Positions 10,907 through 19,833 of a DNA stretch of 64,000 bases are shown here, piece by piece (within the stretch, counting starts at the first letter, position 1; every line of letters starts with the position of its first letter). The position numbers and the translations under genes were made by a program. This DNA comes from Burkholderiaceae bacterium 16 (GTDB taxonomy: Bacteria > Pseudomonadota > Gammaproteobacteria > Burkholderiales > Burkholderiaceae), in the NCBI GenBank assembly GCA_000955785.1, contig JYOD01000036.1:1-64000 (forward strand), written 5' to 3'. The notes beneath the pieces are model-generated. The model saw only the letters and a program-made list of their open reading frames with translations. It was not told the origin of the DNA and made no database searches.

Positions 10907-12559
10907 CTACTCCCGCGCATCCCGCCGTATCGAGCGCGACAGCAGGATCACCGGCAGCAGGCCCACCGCCACGATCACCAGCGACGCCGTGGCGGCTTCG
11001 GCAAGGCGCTCGTCGGATGCCAAGTTGTAGGCCTGCACCGCGAGCGTATCGAAATTGAACGGCCGCATCACAAAGGTGGCGGGCAACTCCTTCATGACAT
11101 CGACAAAAACGATCAGCGCCGCGGTCAGCAGGCTGCCACGCAGCATCGGCAGGTGCACGCGCCGCAACGTGGCGCCGGGGCCGTGGCCCAGGCTGCGCGA
11201 TGCCGCATCCATGCCTGGCGTGATCTTGACCAGCCCAGCGTTGACGGTTTGCAGGGCCACGCCAAGGAAGCGGACCAGGTAGGCATAGACCAGCGCGGCA
11301 ATGCCGCCGGTCAGCAAGAGCCCGGCCGACCATCCGAGCTGCTGTTGCAGCCAGGACGACAGGGCATTGTCCAGCCGCGCCACCGGTACCAGCACGCCCA
11401 CCGCCACCACCGAGCCGGGCAGGGCATAGCCCATGCCGCACACCCGCGTGAGCGCGCGCAACAGCCAGCCCCGGCCAGCGGCAATGCCACGTCCCGCATA
11501 GCCGATCAACAGCGCAGCCAGCACGGCTACCAGCGCGGTGACGCTGGCCAGCAGGAAGCTGTTGCGCACCAGCCCGATAAAGCGCGGGCCGAACTGCGCG
11601 TCGCCCTCGGCCAGCGCCATCTTGCACAGCATCAGCGCCGGAATGGCAAAACCCAGCAGCACAGGCAGCACGCACACCAGCAGCGCCAGCGCGGCCCGCC
11701 AGCCATGCAGCCGGTAGGCCGGAGCGCGGCGCTGGCCGCCGTGCACGCGGGCACGGCCGCGGCTGATGCGTTCGACCAGCAGGATGCCGATCACGAACAC
11801 CAGCATGAAGGCGGACAACTGGGCCGCTGCGTTCTTGTCGCCCAGCGAGAACCACGCGCGGTAGATGCCGGTGGAAAAGGTCGGGATGCCGAAGTAGGCC
11901 ACGGTGCCGAAATCGGCCAACGTTTCCATCAGCGCGAGCGCGGTGCCGGCGACGATGCCGGGGCGCGCGAGCGGCAGCATGATGCGCCATACGCTGCCCC
12001 AGGTGCCATAGCCAAGCAGACGCGCCGCCTCCAGCGTGTTCAGGGTTTGCTGCAGGAAGGCCGCGCGCGCGGTCAGGTAGACATAGGGATAGAGCACCAG
12101 CGTGAACAGAACGATGGCGCCGCCCAGCGAGCGGATATCCGGAAACCAGTACTCGCGCGCGCGCCAGCCGGTCAGCTCGCGCAGCCAGCTTTGCACCGGG
12201 CCCGCGAACTGCAGCGCATCGGTATAAGCGTAGGCGATGACATAGGCCGGCATCGCCAGCGGCAGCACCAGGGCCCATTCCAGCCATGCCCGTCCGGTAA
12301 AGCGGTAGGTGCTGACCAGCCAGGCGGTGGGTACGCCCAGCAGCAGCACGCCGGCACAGACCCCCGCCAGCAGCCACAAGGTATTGCCCACGTATTCGGC
12401 CAGCACCGTGTCAGCGAGGTGCCGCCAGGTGTCGCCGCTGGGCGCGAGCAGGCTGCTGGCCACCTGCGCGATCGGCAGCGCGATCAGCAGCGCGGCCAGG
12501 CCGGCGACAAGGGCGAGGGGGTGCAGGCGGCTGGTACGGCTGGAGAGAAGCAGGGTCAT
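10907..12559 (-). CDS. fbpB: Ferric-iron ABC transporter permease (fused double-domain)
   Basis: A 550-residue inner-membrane protein with about twelve transmembrane segments, made of two tandem permease domains as in FbpB/FutB. Each half carries an EAA-type loop that docks the ATPase: LEAARLLGYGTWGSVWRI in the first half and MDAASRSLGHGPGAT in the second. I start at MTLLLSSRTSRLH because the upstream in-frame stretch is low-complexity and overlaps the promoter region of the divergent ATPase gene. It is transcribed away from the ATPase gene. Confidence 0.93.
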   Translation of the reverse strand: MTLLLSSRTSRLHPLALVAGLAALLIALPIAQVASSLLAPSGDTWRHLADTVLAEYVGNTLWLLAGVCAGVLLLGVPTAWLVSTYRFTGRAWLEWALVLPLAMPAYVIAYAYTDALQFAGPVQSWLRELTGWRAREYWFPDIRSLGGAIVLFTLVLYPYVYLTARAAFLQQTLNTLEAARLLGYGTWGSVWRIMLPLARPGIVAGTALALMETLADFGTVAYFGIPTFSTGIYRAWFSLGDKNAAAQLSAFMLVFVIGILLVERISRGRARVHGGQRRAPAYRLHGWRAALALLVCVLPVLLGFAIPALMLCKMALAEGDAQFGPRFIGLVRNSFLLASVTALVAVLAALLIGYAGRGIAAGRGWLLRALTRVCGMGYALPGSVVAVGVLVPVARLDNALSSWLQQQLGWSAGLLLTGGIAALVYAYLVRFLGVALQTVNAGLVKITPGMDAASRSLGHGPGATLRRVHLPMLRGSLLTAALIVFVDVMKELPATFVMRPFNFDTLAVQAYNLASDERLAEAATASLVIVAVGLLPVILLSRSIRRDARE

Positions 12560-12650
12560 GCGGTGGCGGGTTGGCGTCGGAATTCGGGGTCCGGGATCGG
12601 TGGGCCGGTTGGCAATGCAGGCCGGCGGGTCCAGCATTCTAGCAACGGGA

Positions 12651-12666
12651 CGCCGCCCGGGCGGCG
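12651..12666. repeat. 16-bp GC palindrome in the permease/ATPase divergent region
   Basis: CGCCGCCCGGGCGGCG is a perfect palindrome between the divergent permease and ATPase genes, 42 bp upstream of the ATPase -10 box. It may be an operator or simply GC-rich structure. Confidence 0.35.
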
Positions 12667-12684
12667 CCGCGCGGCCTCGCAGCC

Positions 12685-12713
12685 GCGACACGAACAGGCC
12701 AGCCCCATATAAT
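12685..12713 (+). promoter_or_regulatory. Sigma70 promoter of the iron ABC ATPase gene
   Basis: GCGACA (-35, four of six) and a perfect TATAAT (-10) are 17 bp apart. Transcription would start near 12720, exactly at the ATG at 12721. Either the mRNA is leaderless or translation begins at the GTG at 12772. Confidence 0.65.
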
Positions 12714-12720
12714 GCTGGGC

Positions 12721-13812
12721 ATGCGAGGCCACCCCCTTTCCAGTCCATCCCAGCAAGCACGAGCCGACACCGTGATCGAGGTTGATCGCATCCATCACGG
12801 ATTCGGCGGCCATGCCGTCGTCAACGGCCTGTCCTTTACCCTGGCGCGCGGCAGCATCGCCTGCCTGCTCGGGCCCAGCGGCTGCGGCAAGACCACCGTG
12901 CTGCGCGCGATCGCGGGGTTCGAGCCACTGCGCGAAGGGCGCATCCTGCTCCAGGGGACGGTGATGTCGTCGCCGGGTTTTGCCGTGGCGCCGGAGCACC
13001 GTCGCATCGGCATGGTGTTCCAGGACTACGCCTTGTTCCCGCACCTGAACGTGGCCGACAACGTCGCCTTCGGGCTGCATGCCCTGCGCCGCGGCGAACG
13101 CGCCGTGCGGGTCGGGGAGATGCTGGCGCTGGTGGGGCTGGCCGGCTCCGGCGGCAAGTTTCCGCATGAACTGTCGGGCGGCCAGCAGCAGCGGGTGGCA
13201 CTGGCGCGGGCACTGGCGCCGCGTCCCGAATTGCTGCTGCTCGACGAGCCGTTCTCCAATCTGGATATCGAACTGCGCGAACGCCTGAGCCTGGAGGTGC
13301 GCGACATTCTCAAGGCCCAGGGCACCACCGCCATCCTCGTCACGCACGATCAGCACGAGGCCTTCGCCATGGCTGATGAGATCGGCGTGATGCATGCCGG
13401 CGCGATCGAACAGTGGGACAGCGCGCACAACCTCTATCACCGGCCGGCCACGCGCGTGGTTGCGGACTTCATTGGCCAGGGCGTGCTGATGCCGGGCCGT
13501 CTCGCCAGTCCGCACGCGGTCACGCTGGAGCTGGGCACGCTGCAAAGCCGTGAACCGCTTGGCGTGCCGCCCGCCACCACCGAGGTGGACGTGCTGATCC
13601 GCCCCGACGATATCGTGCATGACGACGCCAGCCCGTTGCAGGCCGAGATCCTGCACAAAGCCTTTCGCGGTGCCGATATCCTGTACACGCTGCGCCTGGC
13701 CGGCGGCGGGCAGGTGTTGTCGCTGGTGCCGTCGCATCATGATCATGCGCTCGGCGAGCGCATCGGCATCCGTGTGGAGGTCGAGGATGTCGTGGCGTTC
13801 CGGCGCGGCTGA
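12721..13812 (+). CDS. fbpC: Ferric-iron ABC transporter ATP-binding protein
   Basis: A 363-residue ATPase (346 if it starts at the GTG at 12772) of the FbpC/PotA class. The nucleotide-binding domain has Walker A GPSGCGKTT, Q-loop MVFQDYALFPH, signature LSGGQQQRVALARAL, Walker B LLLLDEPFSNLD and switch histidine VTHDQHEA. The C-terminal third is the TOBE-like regulatory domain of this class. The ATG at 12712 overlaps the -10 box and cannot be the start. The ATG at 12721 coincides with the expected transcription start. The conserved domain begins only at VIEVDRIHHGF, so the GTG start is equally credible. It is divergent from the permease gene. Confidence 0.92.
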   Translation: MRGHPLSSPSQQARADTVIEVDRIHHGFGGHAVVNGLSFTLARGSIACLLGPSGCGKTTVLRAIAGFEPLREGRILLQGTVMSSPGFAVAPEHRRIGMVFQDYALFPHLNVADNVAFGLHALRRGERAVRVGEMLALVGLAGSGGKFPHELSGGQQQRVALARALAPRPELLLLDEPFSNLDIELRERLSLEVRDILKAQGTTAILVTHDQHEAFAMADEIGVMHAGAIEQWDSAHNLYHRPATRVVADFIGQGVLMPGRLASPHAVTLELGTLQSREPLGVPPATTEVDVLIRPDDIVHDDASPLQAEILHKAFRGADILYTLRLAGGGQVLSLVPSHHDHALGERIGIRVEVEDVVAFRRG

Positions 13813-13909
13813 GCGTGCGCCGGCGGACATTTGGCAGCGCGCTTGCCCTTCTTGTTGTTCCTTTTGGACACGACGGCTTCACTACTCCACCACCCCAGGA
13901 CTCTCCACC

Positions 13910-14959
13910 ATGTCTGTTTCCCTGAAGCGCGCGTCCCGACCGCTGCGCCGTCAACTGCTGCGCGGCGGCGTGCTGCTCGCCCTGCTTGCCTGTGGCGCCG
14001 GGCAGGGCTGGGCACAGCCTGCCGCTACCCCCGCGGCGTGGCGCATGGCCACCGAATATCCGGCCAGCGCCATGCCGGGCGAAGGGCTGGCCACGTTCGC
14101 CGAAGAGGTGAAGACGCGCACGGCTGGTGCCATCGAGGTGACGCCCAGCTTCGACGCCAGCGCAGGCGTCAAATCCGCGCAAATGCCCGCAGCGGTGAAA
14201 GAAGGGCGGCTGGAGGGCGGGGATGCCTTTGGTGGCGCGCTGGGCGCGGTCGATCCGCTGTTCCTGCTGTCTTCGCTGCCTTTCGTCGCGACCTCGGTGG
14301 AATCCGCCCAGCGCCTGGCCGAACTGGCCCGCGCGGATTACGCGCGGGCCTTCGAGGCGCAGGGGCAACATCTGCTGTATGTCACGCCGTGGCCGCCGAC
14401 CGGGTTGTGGTCGCGCAATCCGGTCGCTACGCTGCCCGACCTGCGCGCGCTGTCGGTACGCACCTACGACGAGACTTCCACCGAGGTCATGCACGCTGCC
14501 GGCGCGCAGGCCACCAGCCTGTCCTTTGCCGACGCCATGCCGCGCCTGAAGGACGGTTCGGTCAACGCGGTGCTGTCCTCGGGCGATGGCGGCGCGGGGC
14601 GCAAGTTGTGGGATTACCTGCCCAACTTCACGGCCATCGGCTATGCCATGCCGCTGTCCTTTACCACGGTCAACGCGGCCACTTACGCGGCCCTGCCGGG
14701 CGCGTTGCGTGCCGCCGTGGATACCGCCGCGCAGGCTACCGAGCAACGGCAGTGGGCGCGCCTGGGTACCCGGCTGGAAGAGAACACCGCGCGCATGCGC
14801 GCGAATGGCGTGACCATCCAGGCCAGCCCGGCCGCGGCCGTGCAGCAGGCACTGCGCGAGGCCGGAGCGGGGGCGGTAACGGCGTGGCGTGCGCGCGTGG
14901 GCAGCGAGCGGGCCGGCGTGCTGGATGCCTTCATGCGCAACGAGCGCGCCGCGCGCTAA
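13910..14959 (+). CDS. TRAP transporter substrate-binding protein (DctP family)
   Basis: A 349-residue periplasmic solute-binding protein. The signal peptide ends around GAGQGWAQP. The mature protein shows DctP features such as WRMATEYPASAMPGEGL at the N-terminus, a central LRALSVRTYDE segment containing the family arginine that grips carboxylate ligands, and MPLSFTTVNAATYAALP. The start follows AGGA at 10-nt spacing. No DctQ or DctM membrane genes are nearby in this window. It follows the iron ABC ATPase gene by 97 bp, which may be chance. The ligand is unknown; organic acids are usual. Confidence 0.85.
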   Translation: MSVSLKRASRPLRRQLLRGGVLLALLACGAGQGWAQPAATPAAWRMATEYPASAMPGEGLATFAEEVKTRTAGAIEVTPSFDASAGVKSAQMPAAVKEGRLEGGDAFGGALGAVDPLFLLSSLPFVATSVESAQRLAELARADYARAFEAQGQHLLYVTPWPPTGLWSRNPVATLPDLRALSVRTYDETSTEVMHAAGAQATSLSFADAMPRLKDGSVNAVLSSGDGGAGRKLWDYLPNFTAIGYAMPLSFTTVNAATYAALPGALRAAVDTAAQATEQRQWARLGTRLEENTARMRANGVTIQASPAAAVQQALREAGAGAVTAWRARVGSERAGVLDAFMRNERAAR

Positions 14960-15076
14960 GGCGCTCGCCCGGGCGGGCCCGAGCGGGCCGCCACGCGCGA
15001 TGGTCTACACTGTCAGGTTCCGAGGCGCAGCGGTTCGCACCGTGCGCGCCTGCCCCGACATAAAGGCCTGAATACC

Positions 15077-16438
15077 GTGGCGGACACGCTGTTTTCCGAA
15101 GCTCCCGATCGTTCCCAACAACCCCTGGCCGAGCGCCTGCGCCCGCGCAATATCGACGAGGTGATCGGCCAGCAACACCTGCTTGGCGTCGGCAAGCCGT
15201 TGCGGGTGGCGTTCGCGTCCGGCGAGCCGCACTCCATGATCCTGTGGGGCCCGCCCGGTGTGGGCAAGACCACGCTGGCGCGGCTGATGGCCACGGCCTT
15301 CGACGCTGAATTCATCGCGCTGTCGGCGGTGCTCTCGGGCGTCAAGGACATCCGCGAGGCGGTCGAGCGCGCCGAGCAATACCGCGCCCACGGACGGCGC
15401 ACGCTGGTCTTCGTGGACGAAGTCCACCGCTTCAACAAGAGCCAGCAGGACGCCTTCCTGCCGCACGTGGAAAGCGGGCTGTTCACCTTTATCGGCGCCA
15501 CCACCGAGAACCCGTCTTTCGAGGTCAACGGCGCCTTGCTGTCGCGCGCCGCGGTGTATGTGCTCAAGAGCCTGGATGACGCGGAACTGACGCAGCTCGC
15601 GCGCCGCGCCGGCGAGGAGCTGGGCGGCCTGCAGTGGGAGGACGAGGCGCTGCAGCTGACCGTGGCCTCCGCCGATGGCGACGGCCGCAAGCTGCTCAAC
15701 AATATCGAGATCGTGGCGCGGGCCGCGCGCAGCGCCGGCGCGGCCATCATCGACAAGGCGCTGCTGGGCAGCGCCCTGTCGGAGAACCTGCGGCGCTTCG
15801 ACAAGGGCGGCGACGCCTTCTACGATCAGATCAGCGCGCTGCATAAATCGGTGCGCGGCTCCGACCCGGACGCCACGCTGTACTGGTTCTGCCGCATGCT
15901 CGACGGCGGCGCCGATCCGCGCTACCTGGCGCGCCGCATCGTGCGCATGGCATGGGAAGACATCGGCCTGGCGGATCCGCGTGCCGCCCGCATCACGCTT
16001 GATGCGGCCGAGACCTACGAGCGGCTGGGCTCGCCCGAAGGCGAACTCGCGCTGGCGCAGGCGCTGATTTATCTCGCCGTCGCGCCAAAGTCCAACGCAG
16101 GCTACAACGCCTACAACGCCGCGCGTGCCTTCGTGGCGAAGGACAAGTCGCGCGGTGTGCCGGTCCACCTGCGCAACGCCCCGACCAAGCTGATGAAAGA
16201 GCTGGGCCACGGCCACGCCTACCGGTATGCGCACGACGAGCCGGAGGCCTATGCAGCCGGCGAGCATTACTTCCCCGATGACCTCAGGCGCCAGGGCTGG
16301 TACCAGCCCACCCCGCGCGGGCTGGAAGGCAAGATCGGCGACAAGCTGCGTCACCTGCGCGACCTCGATGCGCAGTGGCAGCGGCAGCAGGGCAAAGGCA
16401 AGGGCAGGGACGAGGGCGGCGAGGGCGGGGCGCAATAG
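15077..16438 (+). CDS. rarA: Replication-associated recombination protein RarA (MgsA)
   Basis: A 453-residue AAA+ ATPase related to the clamp-loader family that acts at stalled replication forks. Visible motifs are RPRNIDEVIGQQHLLG, Walker A WGPPGVGKTTLARL near residue 57, Walker B VFVDEVHRFNKSQQD near 115, and sensor 1 FIGATTENPSFEVNGALLSR. The C-terminal tetramerisation domain has SDPDATLYWFCRMLDGGADPRY. Translation starts at GTG. The tail is low-complexity and Lys/Gly-rich. It lies just ahead of serS, as in other Burkholderiales. Confidence 0.96.
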   Translation: MADTLFSEAPDRSQQPLAERLRPRNIDEVIGQQHLLGVGKPLRVAFASGEPHSMILWGPPGVGKTTLARLMATAFDAEFIALSAVLSGVKDIREAVERAEQYRAHGRRTLVFVDEVHRFNKSQQDAFLPHVESGLFTFIGATTENPSFEVNGALLSRAAVYVLKSLDDAELTQLARRAGEELGGLQWEDEALQLTVASADGDGRKLLNNIEIVARAARSAGAAIIDKALLGSALSENLRRFDKGGDAFYDQISALHKSVRGSDPDATLYWFCRMLDGGADPRYLARRIVRMAWEDIGLADPRAARITLDAAETYERLGSPEGELALAQALIYLAVAPKSNAGYNAYNAARAFVAKDKSRGVPVHLRNAPTKLMKELGHGHAYRYAHDEPEAYAAGEHYFPDDLRRQGWYQPTPRGLEGKIGDKLRHLRDLDAQWQRQQGKGKGRDEGGEGGAQ

Positions 16439-16541
16439 CGCACATCGGCGGCGCCGGGCGGGCTGTCTTCGCGAACAGCGGCCGAAGCGCCCGCCTGTTC
16501 CCCGGCCGGTGGTTCGGCGCTTGCCCCGGCCAGTACAGTAA

Positions 16542-17900
<1,359 letters not shown>

Positions 17901-17918
17901 ATTTTCGCCGCCGGGGGC

Positions 17919-17948
17919 TTGCGGCTGGAGCAGGATTTCCTCTATAAT
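17919..17948 (+). promoter_or_regulatory. Promoter of tRNA-Ser
   Basis: A perfect TATAAT (-10) at 17943-17948 lies 31 bp before the mature tRNA. A weak -35 candidate, TTGCGG, lies 18 bp further upstream. Confidence 0.6.
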
Positions 17949-17979
17949 TTCGTTCTTCGCGACAAGCGACCCAGTTACC

Positions 17980-18070
<91 letters not shown>

Positions 18071-18078
18071 CAGTAAGC

Positions 18079-18115
18079 AAAGCCCCACGATTCTTCACGG
18101 AGTCGTGGGGCTTTT
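18079..18115 (+). terminator. Intrinsic terminator after tRNA-Ser
   Basis: A 12-bp stem (AAAGCCCCACGA / TCGTGGGGCTTT) with a 12-nt loop ends in a short T-run, ten bases after the tRNA. Confidence 0.9.
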
Positions 18116-18218
18116 GCATTGGGCCTGCGGAACAAAGTCGTGTGCGAACCAGCCTCGTTCCGCAAGCCCATCGCTGGTAACGGCGCGCAGCGCGTCGAGC
18201 CTGTCAGCCCACGCGCGC

Positions 18219-18224
18219 TATACT
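18219..18224 (+). promoter_or_regulatory. -10 box of the C4-like small RNA
   Basis: TATACT (five of six) lies seven bases before the first hairpin of the predicted small RNA, placing the transcription start at about 18231. The -35 region is weak (TCGAGC at 18 bp). Confidence 0.5.
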
Positions 18225-18230
18225 CTGCTT

Positions 18231-18305
18231 GTCGCTGCAACCACAGCGACCGGGATTGGCGTCCCGAACGAAAAGGCGGATCGCCGCCGCCAGGCGGCTT
18301 TTTTA
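18231..18305 (+). ncRNA. Predicted C4-like antisense small RNA
   Basis: A predicted 75-nt RNA made of contiguous structured parts. Hairpin 1 is GTCGCTG-CAACCA-CAGCGAC (18231-18250). Hairpin 2 is CGGGA-TTGGCG-TCCCG (18251-18266). A single-stranded AACGAAAAGGCGG follows, then a terminator hairpin. The hairpin-2 loop TTGGCG and the CGAAAAGG segment are both complementary, in antiparallel order, to a stretch 100 bp downstream (CCTTTTCG at 18374-18381 and CGCCAA at 18388-18393). This two-site pairing logic and two-hairpin-plus-terminator layout are those of phage C4/P4-CI antisense RNAs (Rfam C4). Assignment to that family is my inference; no covariance search was possible. Confidence 0.6.
18283..18304 (+). 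terminator. Intrinsic terminator of the small RNA
   Basis: Stem GCCGCC / GGCGGC with a GCCA loop is followed by six T residues. Confidence 0.85.
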
Positions 18306-18373
18306 CGTCCGTTATGCCTTTGCGCGCCTTCATTGGGCGGGCCTGGGCAGGGGAGCCTTCGGGCTCGCCGGAT

Positions 18374-18395
18374 CCTTTTCGCCGGTACGCCAACC
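18374..18395 (+). promoter_or_regulatory. Antisense target segment (inverted copy of the RNA core)
   Basis: CCTTTTCG at 18374-18381 and CGCCAA at 18388-18393 form an inverted copy of the TTGGCG...CGAAAAGG core. It can pair with the upstream small RNA or with the downstream copy that contains the ribosome-binding site of the 34-codon ORF. It is preceded by a GAGCC-TTCG-GGCTC tetraloop hairpin at 18354-18367. Confidence 0.6.
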
Positions 18396-18411
18396 TTGCC
18401 TTGCGCCCGCC

Positions 18412-18459
18412 CACCCCGATTGGCGTCGGGGTGCGGGATCGAATCGCACGAAAAGGAGG
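18412..18459 (+). promoter_or_regulatory. Third core copy carrying the Shine-Dalgarno
   Basis: A perfect 8-bp hairpin CACCCCGA-TTGGCG-TCGGGGTG (18412-18433) has the same hexaloop as the small RNA. It is followed by CGAAAAGG (18449-18456), which merges into a perfect AAGGAGG ribosome-binding site at 18453-18459. Pairing of this copy with the inverted segment upstream would hide the ribosome-binding site. Confidence 0.6.
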
Positions 18460-18466
18460 CAGCACC

Positions 18467-18571
18467 ATGCCCCAGCTTCACCTTGCCCATCACTGGCAAC
18501 CGACACTCCCGAAAGTCCCGCCAATCTCCTGCCGCGCACACATCCGGCTCAAGGAGATGTGCCATGGATAA
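18467..18571 (+). CDS. 34-residue ORF coupled to the next gene
   Basis: A short ORF (MPQLHLAHHW...KEMCHG) with a perfect AAGGAGG seven bases ahead of its ATG, so it is very likely translated. Its last 8 bases (ATGGATAA) contain the start codon of the next gene, giving tight translational coupling. The peptide is basic with several His and Pro residues and matches no family I know. Micro-ORFs in this position are typical of C4/icd-type phage leaders. It may only couple translation, or the peptide itself may act. Confidence 0.55.
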   Translation: MPQLHLAHHWQPTLPKVPPISCRAHIRLKEMCHG

Positions 18572-18857
18572 ACACAGCCGCTACGGGATCACAGCCGAAC
18601 ACACCGACTCAGCAATGCTTGTCACCGCGCGCATCTCGCTTGAGGACCCTTTGAGTCTTGCCGCCGAGCGAGCCGCGCAGCTCTATGGCCTGCTGTTCAT
18701 GGTCAGCGAATACGCAGCCTCCGGTGATGCCTTCGGCGCGCTCAAACAGGAGATCCAGGGCGGTATCCTCTCCTTGGCGGCCGGGTTGGCCCGGGAGACG
18801 CTGGTGTTGAGTGAATTCGCCGCGCAGCATGGCGAGGGGGAGCGGCCCATTCGTTGA
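18564..18857 (+). CDS. 97-residue hypothetical protein, possibly DUF3077-like
   Basis: A 97-residue, mainly helical, soluble protein starting MDKHSRYGIT. The ISLEDPLSLAAERAAQLYGLL segment followed by a second long helix recalls DUF3077 family proteins of Pseudomonas and Burkholderia, but this is a weak resemblance from memory. AAGGAG lies seven bases upstream of the ATG, and the start codon is nested in the end of the 34-codon ORF. No function is assigned. The riboregulator-like leader and the tRNA-Ser location suggest phage or satellite ancestry. Confidence 0.6.
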   Translation: MDKHSRYGITAEHTDSAMLVTARISLEDPLSLAAERAAQLYGLLFMVSEYAASGDAFGALKQEIQGGILSLAAGLARETLVLSEFAAQHGEGERPIR

Positions 18858-18960
18858 TGCCAGTGGCGGGGCTGAAGCCCTGCGACCCGCGCGGGACCCG
18901 CAAGCGGCCCCGCGTGGTCAATGCACTATCATGACGCTGCTCCGATTCGACCCGCTGCTC

Positions 18961-19830
18961 ATGACACAGTCTTCTTCCTTGCCTTCCCAGCACGCCTCGT
19001 CCGGCGCCGATTTGTCTTCCGACTATCTGCCGGGCATGCCCTACCGCCACTACAAGGGCGGCGCCTATGCCACCGTCGGCCTCGGCGTGATCGAGTCGGA
19101 CCTGTCGCAGGTGGTGGTGTACGAGTCGATGCGGGACCGCTCCCGGTTGTGGGTGCGTCCGCTGGATGTGTTCGCCGAAAACGTGGCTACGCCACAAGGC
19201 ACGCAGCCGCGTTTCGCGCCGGACTGGCCGGCGGCGCTGGGCTGCCTGGACTTCCTGCCGCGCGCGACGGTGCTGCAGGTGCTGGGCTGCTACGACGCGC
19301 CTTACCTGCACTACCATGATCGCCGGCATGTGCTGGAGATGTTTGAAGCCGCGCAGGCGCGCGGCGTGGCACTGACGCCCGCGCAAGCGCTGGCGGTGCT
19401 GTTTCACGACGCGGTCTATGTGCCGGGCTGCGAGCATAACGAAGCGGCCTCGGCCGCGCTGATCGAGACCATGGTCGTCGGCGTCGATGCCGCGGTGACA
19501 TCGCTGGCCGCGCGCATCGTGATGGATACGTGCGGGCATCGCGCCTCGATGCCCGAGTCGGAACTCGTGCTGGATCTCGATCTCTGCCGCCTGGCGGCGT
19601 CACCGGCAGACTTCGATGCCTGGACCACCGCTGTGTTCGAGGAAAACCGTGCGCTGCTGGCTAATCGCACCGGCCTGGACGGCGATGCCCTGTTTGCTGC
19701 CTTCCTGCAGCGCAGGATCGCTTTCCTGCAAGGCCTGGCGCAGCGCGCGCAGCTCTTCCTCACGCCGGCGTTCGCCGATTGCGAAGCGCCGGCACGTGCC
19801 AATATCGCGCGCATGGCTGCAGGAGGCTGA
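18961..19830 (+). CDS. DUF1653 - HD-superfamily two-domain protein
   Basis: A 289-residue protein with two parts. Residues about 15-70 form a DUF1653 domain (YLPGMPYRHYKGGAYATVG... VYESMRDRSRLWVRPLDVF). Residues about 90-280 resemble the predicted metal-dependent HD phosphohydrolases of COG4339: the HD-like metal motifs appear as YLHYHDRRHVLEMF, LFHDAVY and NEAASA. HD proteins of this branch hydrolyse phosphate esters, with unknown natural substrates. The start is ambiguous; MTLLRF at 18931 is the alternative and neither has a good ribosome-binding site. The stop is three bases from the PAP2 gene start, so they form an operon. Confidence 0.75.
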   Translation: MTQSSSLPSQHASSGADLSSDYLPGMPYRHYKGGAYATVGLGVIESDLSQVVVYESMRDRSRLWVRPLDVFAENVATPQGTQPRFAPDWPAALGCLDFLPRATVLQVLGCYDAPYLHYHDRRHVLEMFEAAQARGVALTPAQALAVLFHDAVYVPGCEHNEAASAALIETMVVGVDAAVTSLAARIVMDTCGHRASMPESELVLDLDLCRLAASPADFDAWTTAVFEENRALLANRTGLDGDALFAAFLQRRIAFLQGLAQRAQLFLTPAFADCEAPARANIARMAAGG

Positions 19831-19833
19831 CCG

